Of a DNA stretch of 64,000 nucleotides, positions 55,087-63,888 are shown piece after piece. The position numbers and the translations under genes are program-made. Source of the stretch: JBBPYC01 sp965218765 (GTDB lineage: Bacteria; Pseudomonadota; Gammaproteobacteria; Burkholderiales; Burkholderiaceae_C); contig CBDCLU010000005.1 in the NCBI GenBank assembly GCA_965218765.1, forward strand, positions 434,001 to 498,000. The letters are read 5' to 3'. The stretch's first letter is position 1. Each line of letters begins with the position of its first letter. The notes beneath the pieces are model-generated. The model worked only from the letters and a program-made list of their open reading frames with translations. It was not told the DNA's origin and did not search any database.

Positions 55087-56024
55087 GCCTGCACCAATTG
55101 CCTGACCTGTGCCAATGTCGTCGGGTCGTGCAGCGCGACGCCCTGCACCGACGGATCGATGCGCCGCACCATGCCGGCCAGCACCTTGCCCGGCCCGCAT
55201 TCGACCAGGATGGACGCGCCGCGCGCCGCCATCGCACGCACCACCTCGACCCAGCGCACCGGGCCGAACGCCTGCCGGTACAGCGCAGCGCGGATCGCAG
55301 CCGCATCGCGCTCGACCGCCACGTCGATGTTGTTCACCACCGGAATGCTCGGCGCGGCAAATTCAACCAATGCAAGCCGTTCGCGAAGTTCTTCCGCCGC
55401 CGGCTGCATCAGGCTCGAATGAAAAGGCGCCGACACCGACAGCGGCAGCGTGCGCTTGGCGCCGCGCGCCTTCAGCAGCACGCAGGCTGCATCGACACCG
55501 GCCTTGCTGCCCGCGATCACGGTCTGCGCGGGATCGTTGAAATTCACGGCTTCGGCAAGCTGGCCCGACTGCTCGGTCGACTCGGCACACAACGCCGCGA
55601 CCTGAGCCGAGTCGAGCCCCAGGATCGCCGCCATTGCACCACTGCCGACCGGCACCGCGCGCTGCATCGCCTGCGCGCGAAAGCGCACCAGTGGCGCGGC
55701 CTGGGCAAGCGTGAGCGCACCGGCCGCCACCAGCGCGGCGTATTCGCCGAGCGAGTGACCGGCCAGCACCGCGGGCTCGGCACCACCTTCGGCGAGCCAG
55801 GCGCGGTACGCGGCAACACCTGCGACCAGCATGACCGGCTGCGTATTGCTGGTCAGTGCAAGCGCATCGGCCGGGCCTTGCGCGATCAAGGTCGTCAGGT
55901 CCTGATCCAGTGCATCGGAGGCTTCGGCAAGCGTCTGCCGCACCGCCGGATGATCGCCCCAGGCGTCCAGCATGCCGACCGATTGCGAGCCCTGGCCGGG
56001 AAACATGAAGGCAACAGCGGTCAT
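55083..56024 (-). CDS. fabD: malonyl-CoA:ACP transacylase
   Basis: Transfers malonyl from CoA to ACP. It has 313 residues from ATG 56024 (MTAVAFMFPGQGSQSVGM). The catalytic Ser is in LAGHSLGEYAALV, and His in SAPFHSSLMQPA. An Arg in VRFRAQAM completes the pocket. It overlaps fabG by 4 bases and follows fabH by 77 bases. Confidence 0.97.
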   Translation of the reverse strand: MTAVAFMFPGQGSQSVGMLDAWGDHPAVRQTLAEASDALDQDLTTLIAQGPADALALTSNTQPVMLVAGVAAYRAWLAEGGAEPAVLAGHSLGEYAALVAAGALTLAQAAPLVRFRAQAMQRAVPVGSGAMAAILGLDSAQVAALCAESTEQSGQLAEAVNFNDPAQTVIAGSKAGVDAACVLLKARGAKRTLPLSVSAPFHSSLMQPAAEELRERLALVEFAAPSIPVVNNIDVAVERDAAAIRAALYRQAFGPVRWVEVVRAMAARGASILVECGPGKVLAGMVRRIDPSVQGVALHDPTTLAQVRQLVQA

Positions 56025-56101
56025 GGCGGATGCATGGAAAGTTGAAGGAGAAGATTCTTGGTAAAAACAGCCCGATGCGCTTGTTCTCACTGCGTTTCCA
56101 G

Positions 56102-57097
56102 CTAATAAATCAGGAGCACCGAGCCCCAGGTGAAGCCGCCGCCCACGCCCTCCAGCAGCACCGTGTCGCCACGCCGGACCCGGCCCGCGCGCACGCCTTC
56201 ATCGAGCGCCAGCGGGATCGACGCCGCCGACGTATTGCCATGCTCGGCCACCGTGACGATGACTTTTTCCATCGGCAGCTTTAGTTTCCTTGCGGTGCTC
56301 TGCATGATGCGCACGTTGGCCTGGTGCGGGATCAGCCAGTCGATGTCTGCGCTGGTCAGGCCAGCCTTGGCCAGCGTGGCGCGGGCTGACGATTCCAGCA
56401 CGCCGACCGCGAGCTTGAACACCGCCTGCCCGTCCATCTTCAGGAGCGGATCGCCGATCGCCTGGCCGCCCGACACATGGCCAGGCACGCACAGGATGCC
56501 GACCTGGCTGCCGTCTGCGTGCAAGTCGGTGGCCATGATGCCGGGCTCGTCCGACGCCTCCAGCACCACCGCGCCGGCGCCGTCGCCGAACAGCACGCAG
56601 GTGGTGCGGTCGTTGAAGTCGAGGATGCGCGAGAACACCTCCGCGCCGACCACCAGCGCGCGGCTCGCGGCGCCGGTCTTGATCAGCGCGTCGGCTACGG
56701 TGAGCGCGTAGACGAAGCCGCTGCAGACTGCCTGCACGTCGAATGCAGGACAGCCCGTGATGCCGAGCTTGTGCTGCAGGATCGCTGCAGTGGACGGAAA
56801 CACCATGTCCGGTGTCGACGTGGCGACCACGATCAGATCGATCTCGCGCGCCGAGCAGCCGGCTGCTTCCAGCGCCTGCTGGCAGGCCGGCAGCGCGAGG
56901 TCGCTGCTGCAGACGTCGGCTGCCGCGAAGTGGCGTGCACGGATGCCGGTGCGCTCGACGATCCATTCGTCCGATGTCTCCACGCCGCGCTGCGCAAGTT
57001 CCGCCGCCAAGTCGTCGTTCGACAGGCGCCGCGGCGGCAGATAGCTGCCGGTGCCGGCAATGCGCGACGTGCGTCGTCCTGGTTGGGCTGGGCTCAT
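56102..57097 (-). CDS. fabH: 3-oxoacyl-[ACP] synthase III
   Basis: Starts fatty acid synthesis from acetyl-CoA and malonyl-ACP. It has 331 residues. The active Cys is in DVQAVCSGFVYAL, His in LIPHQANVRIM, and Asn in EHGNTSAAS. The N-terminal region contains ADVCSSDLAL, which looks like an Illumina-adapter peptide, but its codons are different from the adapter, so it is genuine. It is 17 bases downstream of plsX. Confidence 0.97.
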   Translation of the reverse strand: MSPAQPGRRTSRIAGTGSYLPPRRLSNDDLAAELAQRGVETSDEWIVERTGIRARHFAAADVCSSDLALPACQQALEAAGCSAREIDLIVVATSTPDMVFPSTAAILQHKLGITGCPAFDVQAVCSGFVYALTVADALIKTGAASRALVVGAEVFSRILDFNDRTTCVLFGDGAGAVVLEASDEPGIMATDLHADGSQVGILCVPGHVSGGQAIGDPLLKMDGQAVFKLAVGVLESSARATLAKAGLTSADIDWLIPHQANVRIMQSTARKLKLPMEKVIVTVAEHGNTSAASIPLALDEGVRAGRVRRGDTVLLEGVGGGFTWGSVLLIY

Positions 57098-57114
57098 CGC
57101 TTGGTGGCTCGTCT

Positions 57115-58152
57115 TCAGGGAGCGGGCACTGGCTGCTCGTGGAGCAGCGGCGCCGCATGCGCGATCCGGCTTTGCACCCGGTCGAGCAACTGGTTTTGCG
57201 CCGCATCATACGCGCGGGTCAGCGCATGCTCGAACGCCAGCACGTCGGCGGAACCGTGGCTTTTGAACACCAGGCCGCGCAGGCCGAGCAACGCCGCGCC
57301 GTTGTAGCGCCGGTGATCGACCCTGCGTTTGAATGACTTCAGGATCGGCAGTGCCAGCAGGCCAACCGCGCGCCTGAACAGACCACGCGAAAACTCGTCT
57401 TTCAAAAAGCCATTGATCATGCTGGCCAGGCCTTCGCTTGCCTTCAACGTCACGTTGCCGACAAAGCCGTCGCAGACGACGATCGCTGCGGTGCCCCTGA
57501 AGATGTCGTTGCCTTCGACGTTGCCGATGAAGTTCAGATCGCCCGACGCTCCGGCAGCGCGCAGCAACTCGCCCGCACGGCGGATCGTCTCGCTGCCTTT
57601 GATCGCTTCTTCACCGACATTCAGCAAGCCCACGCTCGGTGCATCACCACCGCCCTGCGCAGCCACCAGCGCAGACCCCATCACGGCGAATTGCAGCAGG
57701 TGCTCGGCGCGGCAATCGACATTCGCACCCAGATCAAGCACGGTGGTCGCGCCGCCGGCCGCGTTCGGCAGCTGCGTGGCAATCGCAGGCCGGTCGATGC
57801 CGTCCAGCGTCTTGAGCAGGTAGCGTGCGATCGCCATCAAGGCCCCGGTGTTGCCGGCCGACACCGCAGCCTGTGCGCGTCCGTCCTTGACTTGCTGGAT
57901 CGCCACGCGCATCGACGAGTCTTTTTTCCTGCGCAGTGCGATTTCGATGCCATCGTCCATCGTGACGACTTCAGTGGCTTCGATCAGTTGCGCGCGCGGA
58001 TGCGAAAAACGCCCAAGCGCATCGCCGCGCCCGACCAGCAGCAAATGCGCGTCGGGCTGACGCTGCAAAAAACGTTCGCAGGCGGGCAGAATGATGCTGG
58101 GGCCGTGATCGCCGCCCATGCAGTCGACTGCCAGCGTGATGGTGGGCGCCAC
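57115..58152 (-). CDS. plsX: phosphate acyltransferase PlsX
   Basis: Makes acyl-phosphate from acyl-ACP for phospholipid synthesis. It has 345 residues from GTG 58152, which gives TITLAVDCMGGDHGP. The longer frame to 58218 would run through the hairpin at 58207-58234, so the shorter start is preferred. Motifs include SAGNTGALMAIA, VLDLGANVDC and VVCDGFVGNVTLKASEG. It is cotranscribed with rpmF and fabHDG. Confidence 0.94.
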   Translation of the reverse strand: MAPTITLAVDCMGGDHGPSIILPACERFLQRQPDAHLLLVGRGDALGRFSHPRAQLIEATEVVTMDDGIEIALRRKKDSSMRVAIQQVKDGRAQAAVSAGNTGALMAIARYLLKTLDGIDRPAIATQLPNAAGGATTVLDLGANVDCRAEHLLQFAVMGSALVAAQGGGDAPSVGLLNVGEEAIKGSETIRRAGELLRAAGASGDLNFIGNVEGNDIFRGTAAIVVCDGFVGNVTLKASEGLASMINGFLKDEFSRGLFRRAVGLLALPILKSFKRRVDHRRYNGAALLGLRGLVFKSHGSADVLAFEHALTRAYDAAQNQLLDRVQSRIAHAAPLLHEQPVPAP

Positions 58153-58206
58153 TAGATAGCGCGGCTGCACGCCTGCGATGAAGGACGACGCCAGGAAAGC
58201 GAGAGG

Positions 58207-58234
58207 CCGCGAGGCCAAGCCAATGGCCTCGCGG
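58207..58234 (-). other. 10-bp perfect hairpin between rpmF and plsX
   Basis: CCGCGAGGCC-AAGCCAAT-GGCCTCGCGG forms a 10-bp stem with an 8-base loop. No T-run follows on the minus strand. It may reduce read-through from the abundant rpmF mRNA into plsX or serve as a processing site. Confidence 0.7.
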
Positions 58235-58295
58235 GTCGGGTCAACACGGAAACCCGAATCTCGATCCCGGCACAGGCCGGCGCTGGCCGAGAAAT

Positions 58296-58478
58296 TTAGA
58301 GCTCGGACTTGTTCTTGAACACCTGCCGGCCACGGTAATAGCCGTTCGGGCTCACGTGATGGCGCAGATGCGTCTCGCCAGTGGTTGGCTCCACGGCAAT
58401 GCCGGGCACGGTCAGCGCGTTATGGGAGCGATGCATGCCGCGCTTGGAGGGCGACTTCTTGTTTTGTTGAACAGCCAT
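58296..58478 (-). CDS. rpmF: 50S ribosomal protein L32
   Basis: Small ribosomal protein of 60 residues, beginning MAVQQNKKSPSKRGMHRSHNAL at ATG 58478. AGGA lies about 10 bases upstream. The conserved N-terminal KKSPSKRGMHRSHDAL-like segment is clear. The C-terminal zinc-binding cysteines of some L32 proteins are absent (HLRHHVSPNGYYRGRQVF), the common C-minus form. It forms an operon with yceD upstream. Confidence 0.97.
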   Translation of the reverse strand: MAVQQNKKSPSKRGMHRSHNALTVPGIAVEPTTGETHLRHHVSPNGYYRGRQVFKNKSEL

Positions 58479-58749
58479 GATGAATCCTGGAGGGGTCGAA
58501 AAAGATGAGGCGCGCGGCGGGTTACGAAGGCACACGCGCTTGAAGCCGCGAGGCGGCGATCGATCGGGTCGGTACAAGACGATCCTGTCACCCCGAGCAC
58601 TACCGTGACGCCGCTGCCCGACCACCCGACCGGCCCAGCATTGCCAAAAGTGCCTGAACCAAGCCTTCTGCCAGCCTCAACAAACGGTGCTGCCAGCGCG
58701 TCGCAAAACCTGACGATTCTAACGGAAGCCGCGCAGCGTCAGCATGGGT

Positions 58750-59298
58750 TCATTCAGCCTTGCCACGCAGCTGGTCGAGCGCAGCGAACGGATGCTCGGG
58801 CGTCGCAGCCTGCTGAAACGCCGGATCGGCCACGCTCAGTTTGACGTCCACCGGGCATCGGTCGTGCATCGGCACCACCGGTAATGCGAGCAACAGCTCG
58901 TCTTCCAGCAACTGCCGCAGGTTCAGCTCGGCGCCAAGCCCAAGCACGTCTTCTTCGGCCGTTTCGTCTTCAAGCTCGGCAGTGGCTTCGTCAGCCACGA
59001 AACGGAACCAATGATCCACGCTGAGCTCGACGGCCACCGGCTCCAGGCAGCGCTGACACGTCATCGGCAAGGTGGTGGCGGCTTCCACCTGCAGCCACGG
59101 CTGGCGCGCACCGCCCGGTGCCGCACGCATCTCGCCAGTGGCCGACCAGCGCACTCGGTCATCGCCGATCGGCCCAGTTGCCTCGGCCACGAGCCGGCGG
59201 TAATCGGTGAGCGGATCGTTGCCGCCCAACTGGCCGGCATCTTGCGCGAACTGCGCGGCATCGATCAGCGCCGGGTTGCGGGAGGGGTCATGCTTCAT
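58750..59298 (-). CDS. yceD: DUF177 / YceD family protein
   Basis: A 182-residue protein from ATG 59298. The cysteine pair C-Q-R-C (MTCQRCLEP) and the later D-R-C-P are conserved; homologues are linked to 23S rRNA accumulation. It sits upstream of rpmF, as in nearly all bacteria with this pair. An acidic stretch (ATAELEDETAEEDVL) lies in the middle. The intergenic region to rpmF (271 bases) shows no gene, but may carry a promoter for rpmF. Confidence 0.9.
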   Translation of the reverse strand: MKHDPSRNPALIDAAQFAQDAGQLGGNDPLTDYRRLVAEATGPIGDDRVRWSATGEMRAAPGGARQPWLQVEAATTLPMTCQRCLEPVAVELSVDHWFRFVADEATAELEDETAEEDVLGLGAELNLRQLLEDELLLALPVVPMHDRCPVDVKLSVADPAFQQAATPEHPFAALDQLRGKAE

Positions 59299-59327
59299 GG
59301 TTTTGCAGTGTATGAGAATGCCGCTTG

Positions 59328-59954
59328 ATGACCCTGACCAGCGATGCCGCCCTGCCAGAGCAACCGCAACGCCCAATGCGTGCGCTGCTGCTTGCATCGA
59401 CGTCCCGCTATCGGCGCGAACTGCTCGAACGGCTGCGCCTGCCGTTCGACGTCGAGCCGCCCCAGGTGGACGAAACAGCGCGGTCGGGCGAAGCGCCGCG
59501 CGCTCTCGCGCTGCGGCTGGCACTGGAAAAAGCCCGCGCGGTCGCGTTGCGTCATCCGGCTGCGGTCGTGATCGGGTCGGATCAAGTGGCCGAACTCGAT
59601 GGTGCCGCCTTGGGCAAGCCCGGAAACCACGACAACGCCGTGCGGCAACTGCAGCAGATGCGGGGTCGGTCGGTCATCTTCCACACCGCGATCGCGGTTC
59701 GCTGCGAAGCATCGGGTTTCGCGCAAAGCGAGATGGCCCGCGTGCTGGTGCGGGTGCGTGGGCTCGACGACGCGGCGATCGAGCGCTATTTGCGTGCCGA
59801 GCAACCTTACGACTGCGCCGGAAGCGCCAAAAGCGAAGGCCTGGGCATCGCGCTGCTCGACTCGCTCGACAGCGACGACCCGACCGCGCTTATCGGGCTG
59901 CCGTTGATCCGTTGCTGCCGAATGCTGCGCGCAGCCGGCTTCACGCTGCCGTGA
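59328..59954 (+). CDS. Maf-family nucleotide pyrophosphatase (YceF type)
   Basis: Hydrolyses modified nucleotides such as m7GTP to limit their incorporation. It has 208 residues from ATG 59328, next to a TTG at 59325. The LLLASTSRYRRELLERL segment, the DETARSGEAP motif and the V-I-G-S-D-Q-V motif are clear, as is DCAGSAKSEGLGIALLDSLDSDDPTALIGLPL. It is divergent from yceD across only 29 bases, so the two promoters overlap. It overlaps the next gene by 4 bases. Confidence 0.9.
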   Translation: MTLTSDAALPEQPQRPMRALLLASTSRYRRELLERLRLPFDVEPPQVDETARSGEAPRALALRLALEKARAVALRHPAAVVIGSDQVAELDGAALGKPGNHDNAVRQLQQMRGRSVIFHTAIAVRCEASGFAQSEMARVLVRVRGLDDAAIERYLRAEQPYDCAGSAKSEGLGIALLDSLDSDDPTALIGLPLIRCCRMLRAAGFTLP

Positions 59955-60727
59955 CGGCTGCCCCGACCGGCCCACGCGGCCGCCTCTATCTGGTGCCGGC
60001 GCCGCTCGATTTCGGCTGCGACGAAAGCACACCGATCGAACAATCGATTCCGCTGGGCACCTTGCAGGTCGCCGCGCGGCTGGATCACTGGATCTGCGAG
60101 AACGCGAAGAGTACGCGTGCGTACCTGAAACGGATCGATGCAGTCAGCCCGCTTGCGCAGCCGCTGCAGTCATTGACGTTGCTGGAACTGCCGCGCGAAG
60201 TGCACAAGAAAGGTGACCACGCTGGTGAATTCGATGCGCGTGCGCTGCTTAATGCGGCCGTTGCCGGGCACGACATGGGGCTGGTCAGCGAAGCGGGCAT
60301 GCCGGCGGTGGCCGATCCCGGCTCGTCGGTGGTGCGCGCCGCGCATGAACTCGGCGTTTCCGTACTGCCGCTGGTCGGCCCGAGCGCGCTGCTGCTTGCG
60401 CTGGCCGCAAGCGGCCTGAACGGCCAGCAGTTTGCATTCGTGGGCTACCTGCCGGTGGCGGCAATCGAGCGCGACAAGCACATCCGCGACCTTGAAGCCG
60501 TCGCATCGAAGACCGGGCAGGCGCAGCTGTTCATCGAGACGCCGTATCGCAATGCCGCGCTGTGGCAGGCGCTCGTGCGGACCTTGCAGCCGAACACGCG
60601 GCTCGCGTTCGCAAGCGGACTCACGCTGGCCGATGGCTGCGTGGAAAGTCGGCTGGTGTCAGCCTGGCGACGTGGCGCGCAGCGGGCGCCGCAGACCTTG
60701 CCGACCGTATTCGCACTTGGCCGTTGA
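59951..60727 (+). CDS. SAM-dependent methyltransferase, RsmI-like (tetrapyrrole methylase fold)
   Basis: A 258-residue protein from GTG 59951, which overlaps the maf stop (GTGA). It has the YabN/RsmI-like fold: GRLYLVPAPL at the start, GLVSEAGMPAVADPGS, VLPLVGPSALLLALAASGL, and QLFIETPYRN. RsmI methylates C1402 of 16S rRNA, but this subgroup, found next to maf and sppA in betaproteobacteria, may be a paralogue. Function is not proven. Confidence 0.85.
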   Translation: MTAAPTGPRGRLYLVPAPLDFGCDESTPIEQSIPLGTLQVAARLDHWICENAKSTRAYLKRIDAVSPLAQPLQSLTLLELPREVHKKGDHAGEFDARALLNAAVAGHDMGLVSEAGMPAVADPGSSVVRAAHELGVSVLPLVGPSALLLALAASGLNGQQFAFVGYLPVAAIERDKHIRDLEAVASKTGQAQLFIETPYRNAALWQALVRTLQPNTRLAFASGLTLADGCVESRLVSAWRRGAQRAPQTLPTVFALGR

Positions 60728-60759
60728 AGGCCGTTCAAAGGCGAGCCCCGGCCGTGAGG

Positions 60760-61797
60760 TCAGTGCAACGCTGGCGCCTCGCGCAGCGCCCGCGCACTGC
60801 CTTCGCCGACCGCGCCGCCGAAGCGCTTGATGAAGCGTTCGGCCATGTTTTCATGCTGTGTGTAGTCGACGACTTCCTCGGCTTTCACGACGTCGCGCGC
60901 CACGTAGTCGACGCTGCCGAGCTGGTCCGCGAGCCCGAGCTCGATTGCGCGTTGGCCGGTCCAGAACAGGCCGCTGAACATGTCCGGCGTTTCCTTCAGA
61001 CGGTCGCCGCGACCGGCGCGCACGACGTCGATGAACTGCTGGTGCACCAGATCGATCAGCTGCTGCGCGTGCGCGCGCTGGGCATCGGTCTGCGGAGAAA
61101 ACGGATCGAGAAAGCCCTTGTTCGCCCCGGCCGTGAGCAGGCGCCGCTCAATGCCCAGCTTGTCCATCAGACCGACGAAGCCGAAGCCGTCGATCAGCAC
61201 GCCGATGCTGCCGACGATGCTGGCCTTGTTCACATAGATGCGGTCAGCCGCCGCTGCGATGTAGTAGGCCGCCGACGTGCAGCTTTCCTCCACCACCGCA
61301 TAGATCGGCTTCGCATGGCGCGCGCGCAGCCGCCGGATCTCGTCATTCACGATGCCGGCCTGCACCGGGCTGCCGCCCGGCGAATTGATCAGCAGCACGA
61401 GCGCTTTGGAGCCACTGTCTTCCAGTGCGCTCTTCATCGCAGCGACGATGTGCTCGGCACTGGCGCTCGAATCAGCACTGATCTCGCCGCGGATCTCGAC
61501 AACCGCCGTGTGCGACGACGGTTTCACCGCACCGCCCGGGACCGAGCGGAAGAACAGCCACCAGGCCAGCGCCGCGAACAGCAACAGCCAGAGCAAGCGC
61601 GTGAAGATGCGCCAGCGCCGTGCTGCGCGCTGCTCGGCCAGCGCCGCAAACGCCAGCCGCTCCAGCGTCTGCCGCTCCCAGCCAGCCGGCCCTGACGCCG
61701 CGGGCGCATTCATGATCCGGTCTTGCTCACGTGCGCTCATCGACGCCGATGCGTACGGGTCTGGGCCGGGACCGCGCGGTCCATAGGAATCGGTCAT
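60760..61797 (-). CDS. sppA: signal peptide peptidase SppA-like S49 protease
   Basis: Inner-membrane protease of 345 residues from ATG 61797. One helix is at about residues 63-83 (FTRLLWLLLFAALAWWLFF). The catalytic serine is in ESCTSAAYYIAAAADRIY, and the lysine in NKASIVGSIG. The oxyanion and substrate region is LINSPGGSPVQAG. It is a short, 36-kDa-type SppA, which forms an octamer and cleaves remnant signal peptides. The gene is convergent with the methyltransferase gene; 55 bases separate it from the Rieske gene. Confidence 0.92.
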   Translation of the reverse strand: MTDSYGPRGPGPDPYASASMSAREQDRIMNAPAASGPAGWERQTLERLAFAALAEQRAARRWRIFTRLLWLLLFAALAWWLFFRSVPGGAVKPSSHTAVVEIRGEISADSSASAEHIVAAMKSALEDSGSKALVLLINSPGGSPVQAGIVNDEIRRLRARHAKPIYAVVEESCTSAAYYIAAAADRIYVNKASIVGSIGVLIDGFGFVGLMDKLGIERRLLTAGANKGFLDPFSPQTDAQRAHAQQLIDLVHQQFIDVVRAGRGDRLKETPDMFSGLFWTGQRAIELGLADQLGSVDYVARDVVKAEEVVDYTQHENMAERFIKRFGGAVGEGSARALREAPALH

Positions 61798-61852
61798 GGC
61801 AAGGCGTTCGCAGTGGGGTTGATGGCGCGGAGAGAAGCAGCCGCAACAAAGT

Positions 61853-62218
61853 TCAGAATTCGACCGCGCACAGGTCGTGCGCAGTATGCCAGCGCACCAC
61901 GCCGTCATGTTCGCTGAGTTCGATGCCGACCAGCGGCCCGCGGCAGGGTCCGCCGACGCAGGCACCATCGTCCGGCCGGTACGCAGCGCCATGCGAAGCG
62001 CAGACCAGCCACCGTCCGGTTTCATCGAAAAATCGGTTCGGCTGCCAGTCCAGCTCCATCGCGACGTGGGTGCAACGATTCAGATAGGCCCGCACGCTGC
62101 CGCCGTAACGGACCGCGAATGCGCGGCAGGTCTGGCCGCGGTACACCACGTCGAACGGCACCGCGATGCCGCCATCGAGCAACTCGTCGGACCGGCACAG
62201 CGGATGAAGCTGCTGCAT
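61853..62218 (-). CDS. Rieske [2Fe-2S] ferredoxin-like protein
   Basis: A 121-residue soluble protein from ATG 62218, overlapping the phosphatase stop (ATGA). The Rieske ligands are C-T-H (RCTHVAMELDW) and C-x-x-H-G (VCASHGAAYRPD). It resembles small Rieske proteins that serve oxygenases or stand alone. Its partner is unknown; it is linked to rluC, the HAD phosphatase and sppA in many Comamonadaceae. No membrane anchor is present. Confidence 0.9.
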   Translation of the reverse strand: MQQLHPLCRSDELLDGGIAVPFDVVYRGQTCRAFAVRYGGSVRAYLNRCTHVAMELDWQPNRFFDETGRWLVCASHGAAYRPDDGACVGGPCRGPLVGIELSEHDGVVRWHTAHDLCAVEF

Positions 62219-62883
62219 CAACCCAGCAGCCAGTCGTGCAGCTCGCGCACGCTGTGTGCCACCAACAGCGGATCGAGCGCATGCAAGCCCGGCGGTTCAT
62301 GCGCACCCCAGGCCACGCCAACGCTTGCGCACCCCGCGTTCAGCGCAAGCTGCAGGTCGTGCGTGGTGTCGCCGATCATCAAGGTGCGCGCCGGCTCCAT
62401 CTGCAACTGCTCCATCAGCTCGTGCAACATGCGCGGATCGGGCTTGCCGGCGGTTTCGTCCGCGGTGCGCGAGGCATCGAACAATCCGGATAGTTCGACC
62501 GCGCCCAGGGCCTCGTCAAGACCGCGCCGGCTTTTCCCGGTCGCAATCGCAAGCCGCTTTTTGCGTGCCTTCAGCGCATCGAGCAATGCGGGCACGCCGT
62601 CGAACAGCACGATGTCGTGCTGGTGCTGGACGTAGTGGTGCCGATAGCGTTCACCGAGCAGCGGGTGTTTCTGCTTCGGCACGTCCGGCGCCGCGTGCGC
62701 GAGTGCCTGCATCAAGCCCATGCCGATCACGAATGCCGCGCTGCGGTCATCCGGTACGGTGCCGCCCGCGTCACGCACCGCTTCCTGGATGCAGCGCGTG
62801 ATGATCTTGGTGGAATCGAACAGCGTGCCGTCCCAATCGAACACGATCAGGTCGAAGCGCTCTGCGTTGGATGGTGACGTCAT
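62218..62883 (-). CDS. HAD-family hydrolase, phosphoglycolate phosphatase-like
   Basis: A 221-residue enzyme. The nucleophile motif is FDWDGTLFDST (Asp at about residue 16), the lysine is in ETAGKPDPRML, and the acidic motif is MIGDTTHDLQLA. The cap is alpha-helical (type I). Likely a phosphoglycolate- or pyrophosphate-type phosphatase, but the substrate cannot be determined from sequence. It lies between rluC and the Rieske gene in one operon, 24 bases after rluC. Confidence 0.9.
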   Translation of the reverse strand: MTSPSNAERFDLIVFDWDGTLFDSTKIITRCIQEAVRDAGGTVPDDRSAAFVIGMGLMQALAHAAPDVPKQKHPLLGERYRHHYVQHQHDIVLFDGVPALLDALKARKKRLAIATGKSRRGLDEALGAVELSGLFDASRTADETAGKPDPRMLHELMEQLQMEPARTLMIGDTTHDLQLALNAGCASVGVAWGAHEPPGLHALDPLLVAHSVRELHDWLLG

Positions 62884-62907
62884 GCTGTGCAGTATCGGGC
62901 CACCGGA

Positions 62908-63888
62908 TCAGGCAGCCGGCGCCCTGCGCGCGAGCCAGCCGGCCAGTTCGACCGGCAGTTCGGACTCAAGCTGCAACCGCTCGGCCGTCGCCGGATGCTC
63001 GAAACCCAGCCGCCAGGCATGCAGAAACATCCGCTTCAGCCCAGTCTTCTCAAGCGCCTTGTTCAATTCGAAGTCGCCGTACTTGTCATCGCCTGCGATC
63101 GGGTGACCTGCGCTGGCCAGATGCACGCGAATCTGATGCGTGCGGCCGGTCTTGATCGTCACTTCGAGCAGGCTGAAGCCATGCAGCCGCTGCGCGACCT
63201 TGACCAAGGTGATCGCACGCATGCCGTCCGGGTCGTTCGCGGGCACCACCTTGACGCGGCGTTCGCCGTCGGGCCGCGTGTATTTGTGCAGCGGTTGGTC
63301 GATCACCTTGCGATTCGCGGGCCAGTCGCCCGAGACCAGCGCCAGATAGGTCTTGGCCGTGGCGCGCTCGCGGAACTGCGCCTGCAGCCGGATCAGCGCG
63401 CTGCGCTTTTTCGCAATCAGCAGGATGCCCGAGGTGTCCCGATCCAGGCGGTGCACGAGTTCCAGCAAGCGCGCCTCGGGCCGCGCTGCACGTATCTGCT
63501 CGATCACGCCGAAGCTCACGCCGCTGCCGCCATGCACCGCGACGCCCGCAGGCTTGTCGAGCGCAATCAACTGCTCGTCTTCGAACAGCACGCCAAAGGT
63601 GCGTGGCGGCGCTGCCGCAGGTGCGTCGGCTGCGGCAGACGGCGCCAGCGGACGTCGCAGCGGTGGCAACCGCACCGAGTCGCCGGTCTGCACACGCGTG
63701 TCGGCGTTGGCGCGACCACGATTCACCCGCACCTCGCCGCTGCGGATGATGCGGTACACCAGGGTTTTGGGGACGCCTTTCAACTCGCGCAGCAGGAAAT
63801 TGTCGAGCCGCTGGCCGCTTGATTCCTCATCCACGCGGACATGCACGGCGGTGGAAACAGCCGTCGCCGGGTTCACGCCTATAATCAT
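62908..63888 (-). CDS. rluC: 23S rRNA pseudouridine synthase RluC
   Basis: Converts uridines 955, 2504 and 2580 of 23S rRNA to pseudouridine (E. coli numbering). It has 326 residues. An S4 domain (RLDNFLLRELKGVPKTLVYRIIRSGEVRVN) is at residues 27-57. The catalytic Asp is in LVHRLDRDTSGILLIAK. The C-terminal domain has GRTHQIRVHLASAGHPIAGDDKYG. The start is the ATG at 63888; a -10 box for the opposite strand overlaps it. Confidence 0.96.
   Translation of the reverse strand: MIIGVNPATAVSTAVHVRVDEESSGQRLDNFLLRELKGVPKTLVYRIIRSGEVRVNRGRANADTRVQTGDSVRLPPLRRPLAPSAAADAPAAAPPRTFGVLFEDEQLIALDKPAGVAVHGGSGVSFGVIEQIRAARPEARLLELVHRLDRDTSGILLIAKKRSALIRLQAQFRERATAKTYLALVSGDWPANRKVIDQPLHKYTRPDGERRVKVVPANDPDGMRAITLVKVAQRLHGFSLLEVTIKTGRTHQIRVHLASAGHPIAGDDKYGDFELNKALEKTGLKRMFLHAWRLGFEHPATAERLQLESELPVELAGWLARRAPAA
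63880..63885 (+). promoter_or_regulatory. -10 box of a divergent gene, probably rne
   Basis: TATAAT on the plus strand, immediately next to the rluC start codon. In related bacteria rne (ribonuclease E) is divergent from rluC. The expected -35 is not clear. Confidence 0.4.

Noticed and set aside
56890..56930. ADVCSSDL in FabH looks like adapter contamination
   Set aside because: The codons (GACGTCTGCAGCAGCGACCTC) are not those of the adapter, and the segment fits the FabH alignment pattern.
58153..58218. Longer plsX start at 58218
   Set aside because: The frame passes through the hairpin at 58207-58234, and the family normally starts near TITLAVDCMGGDHG.
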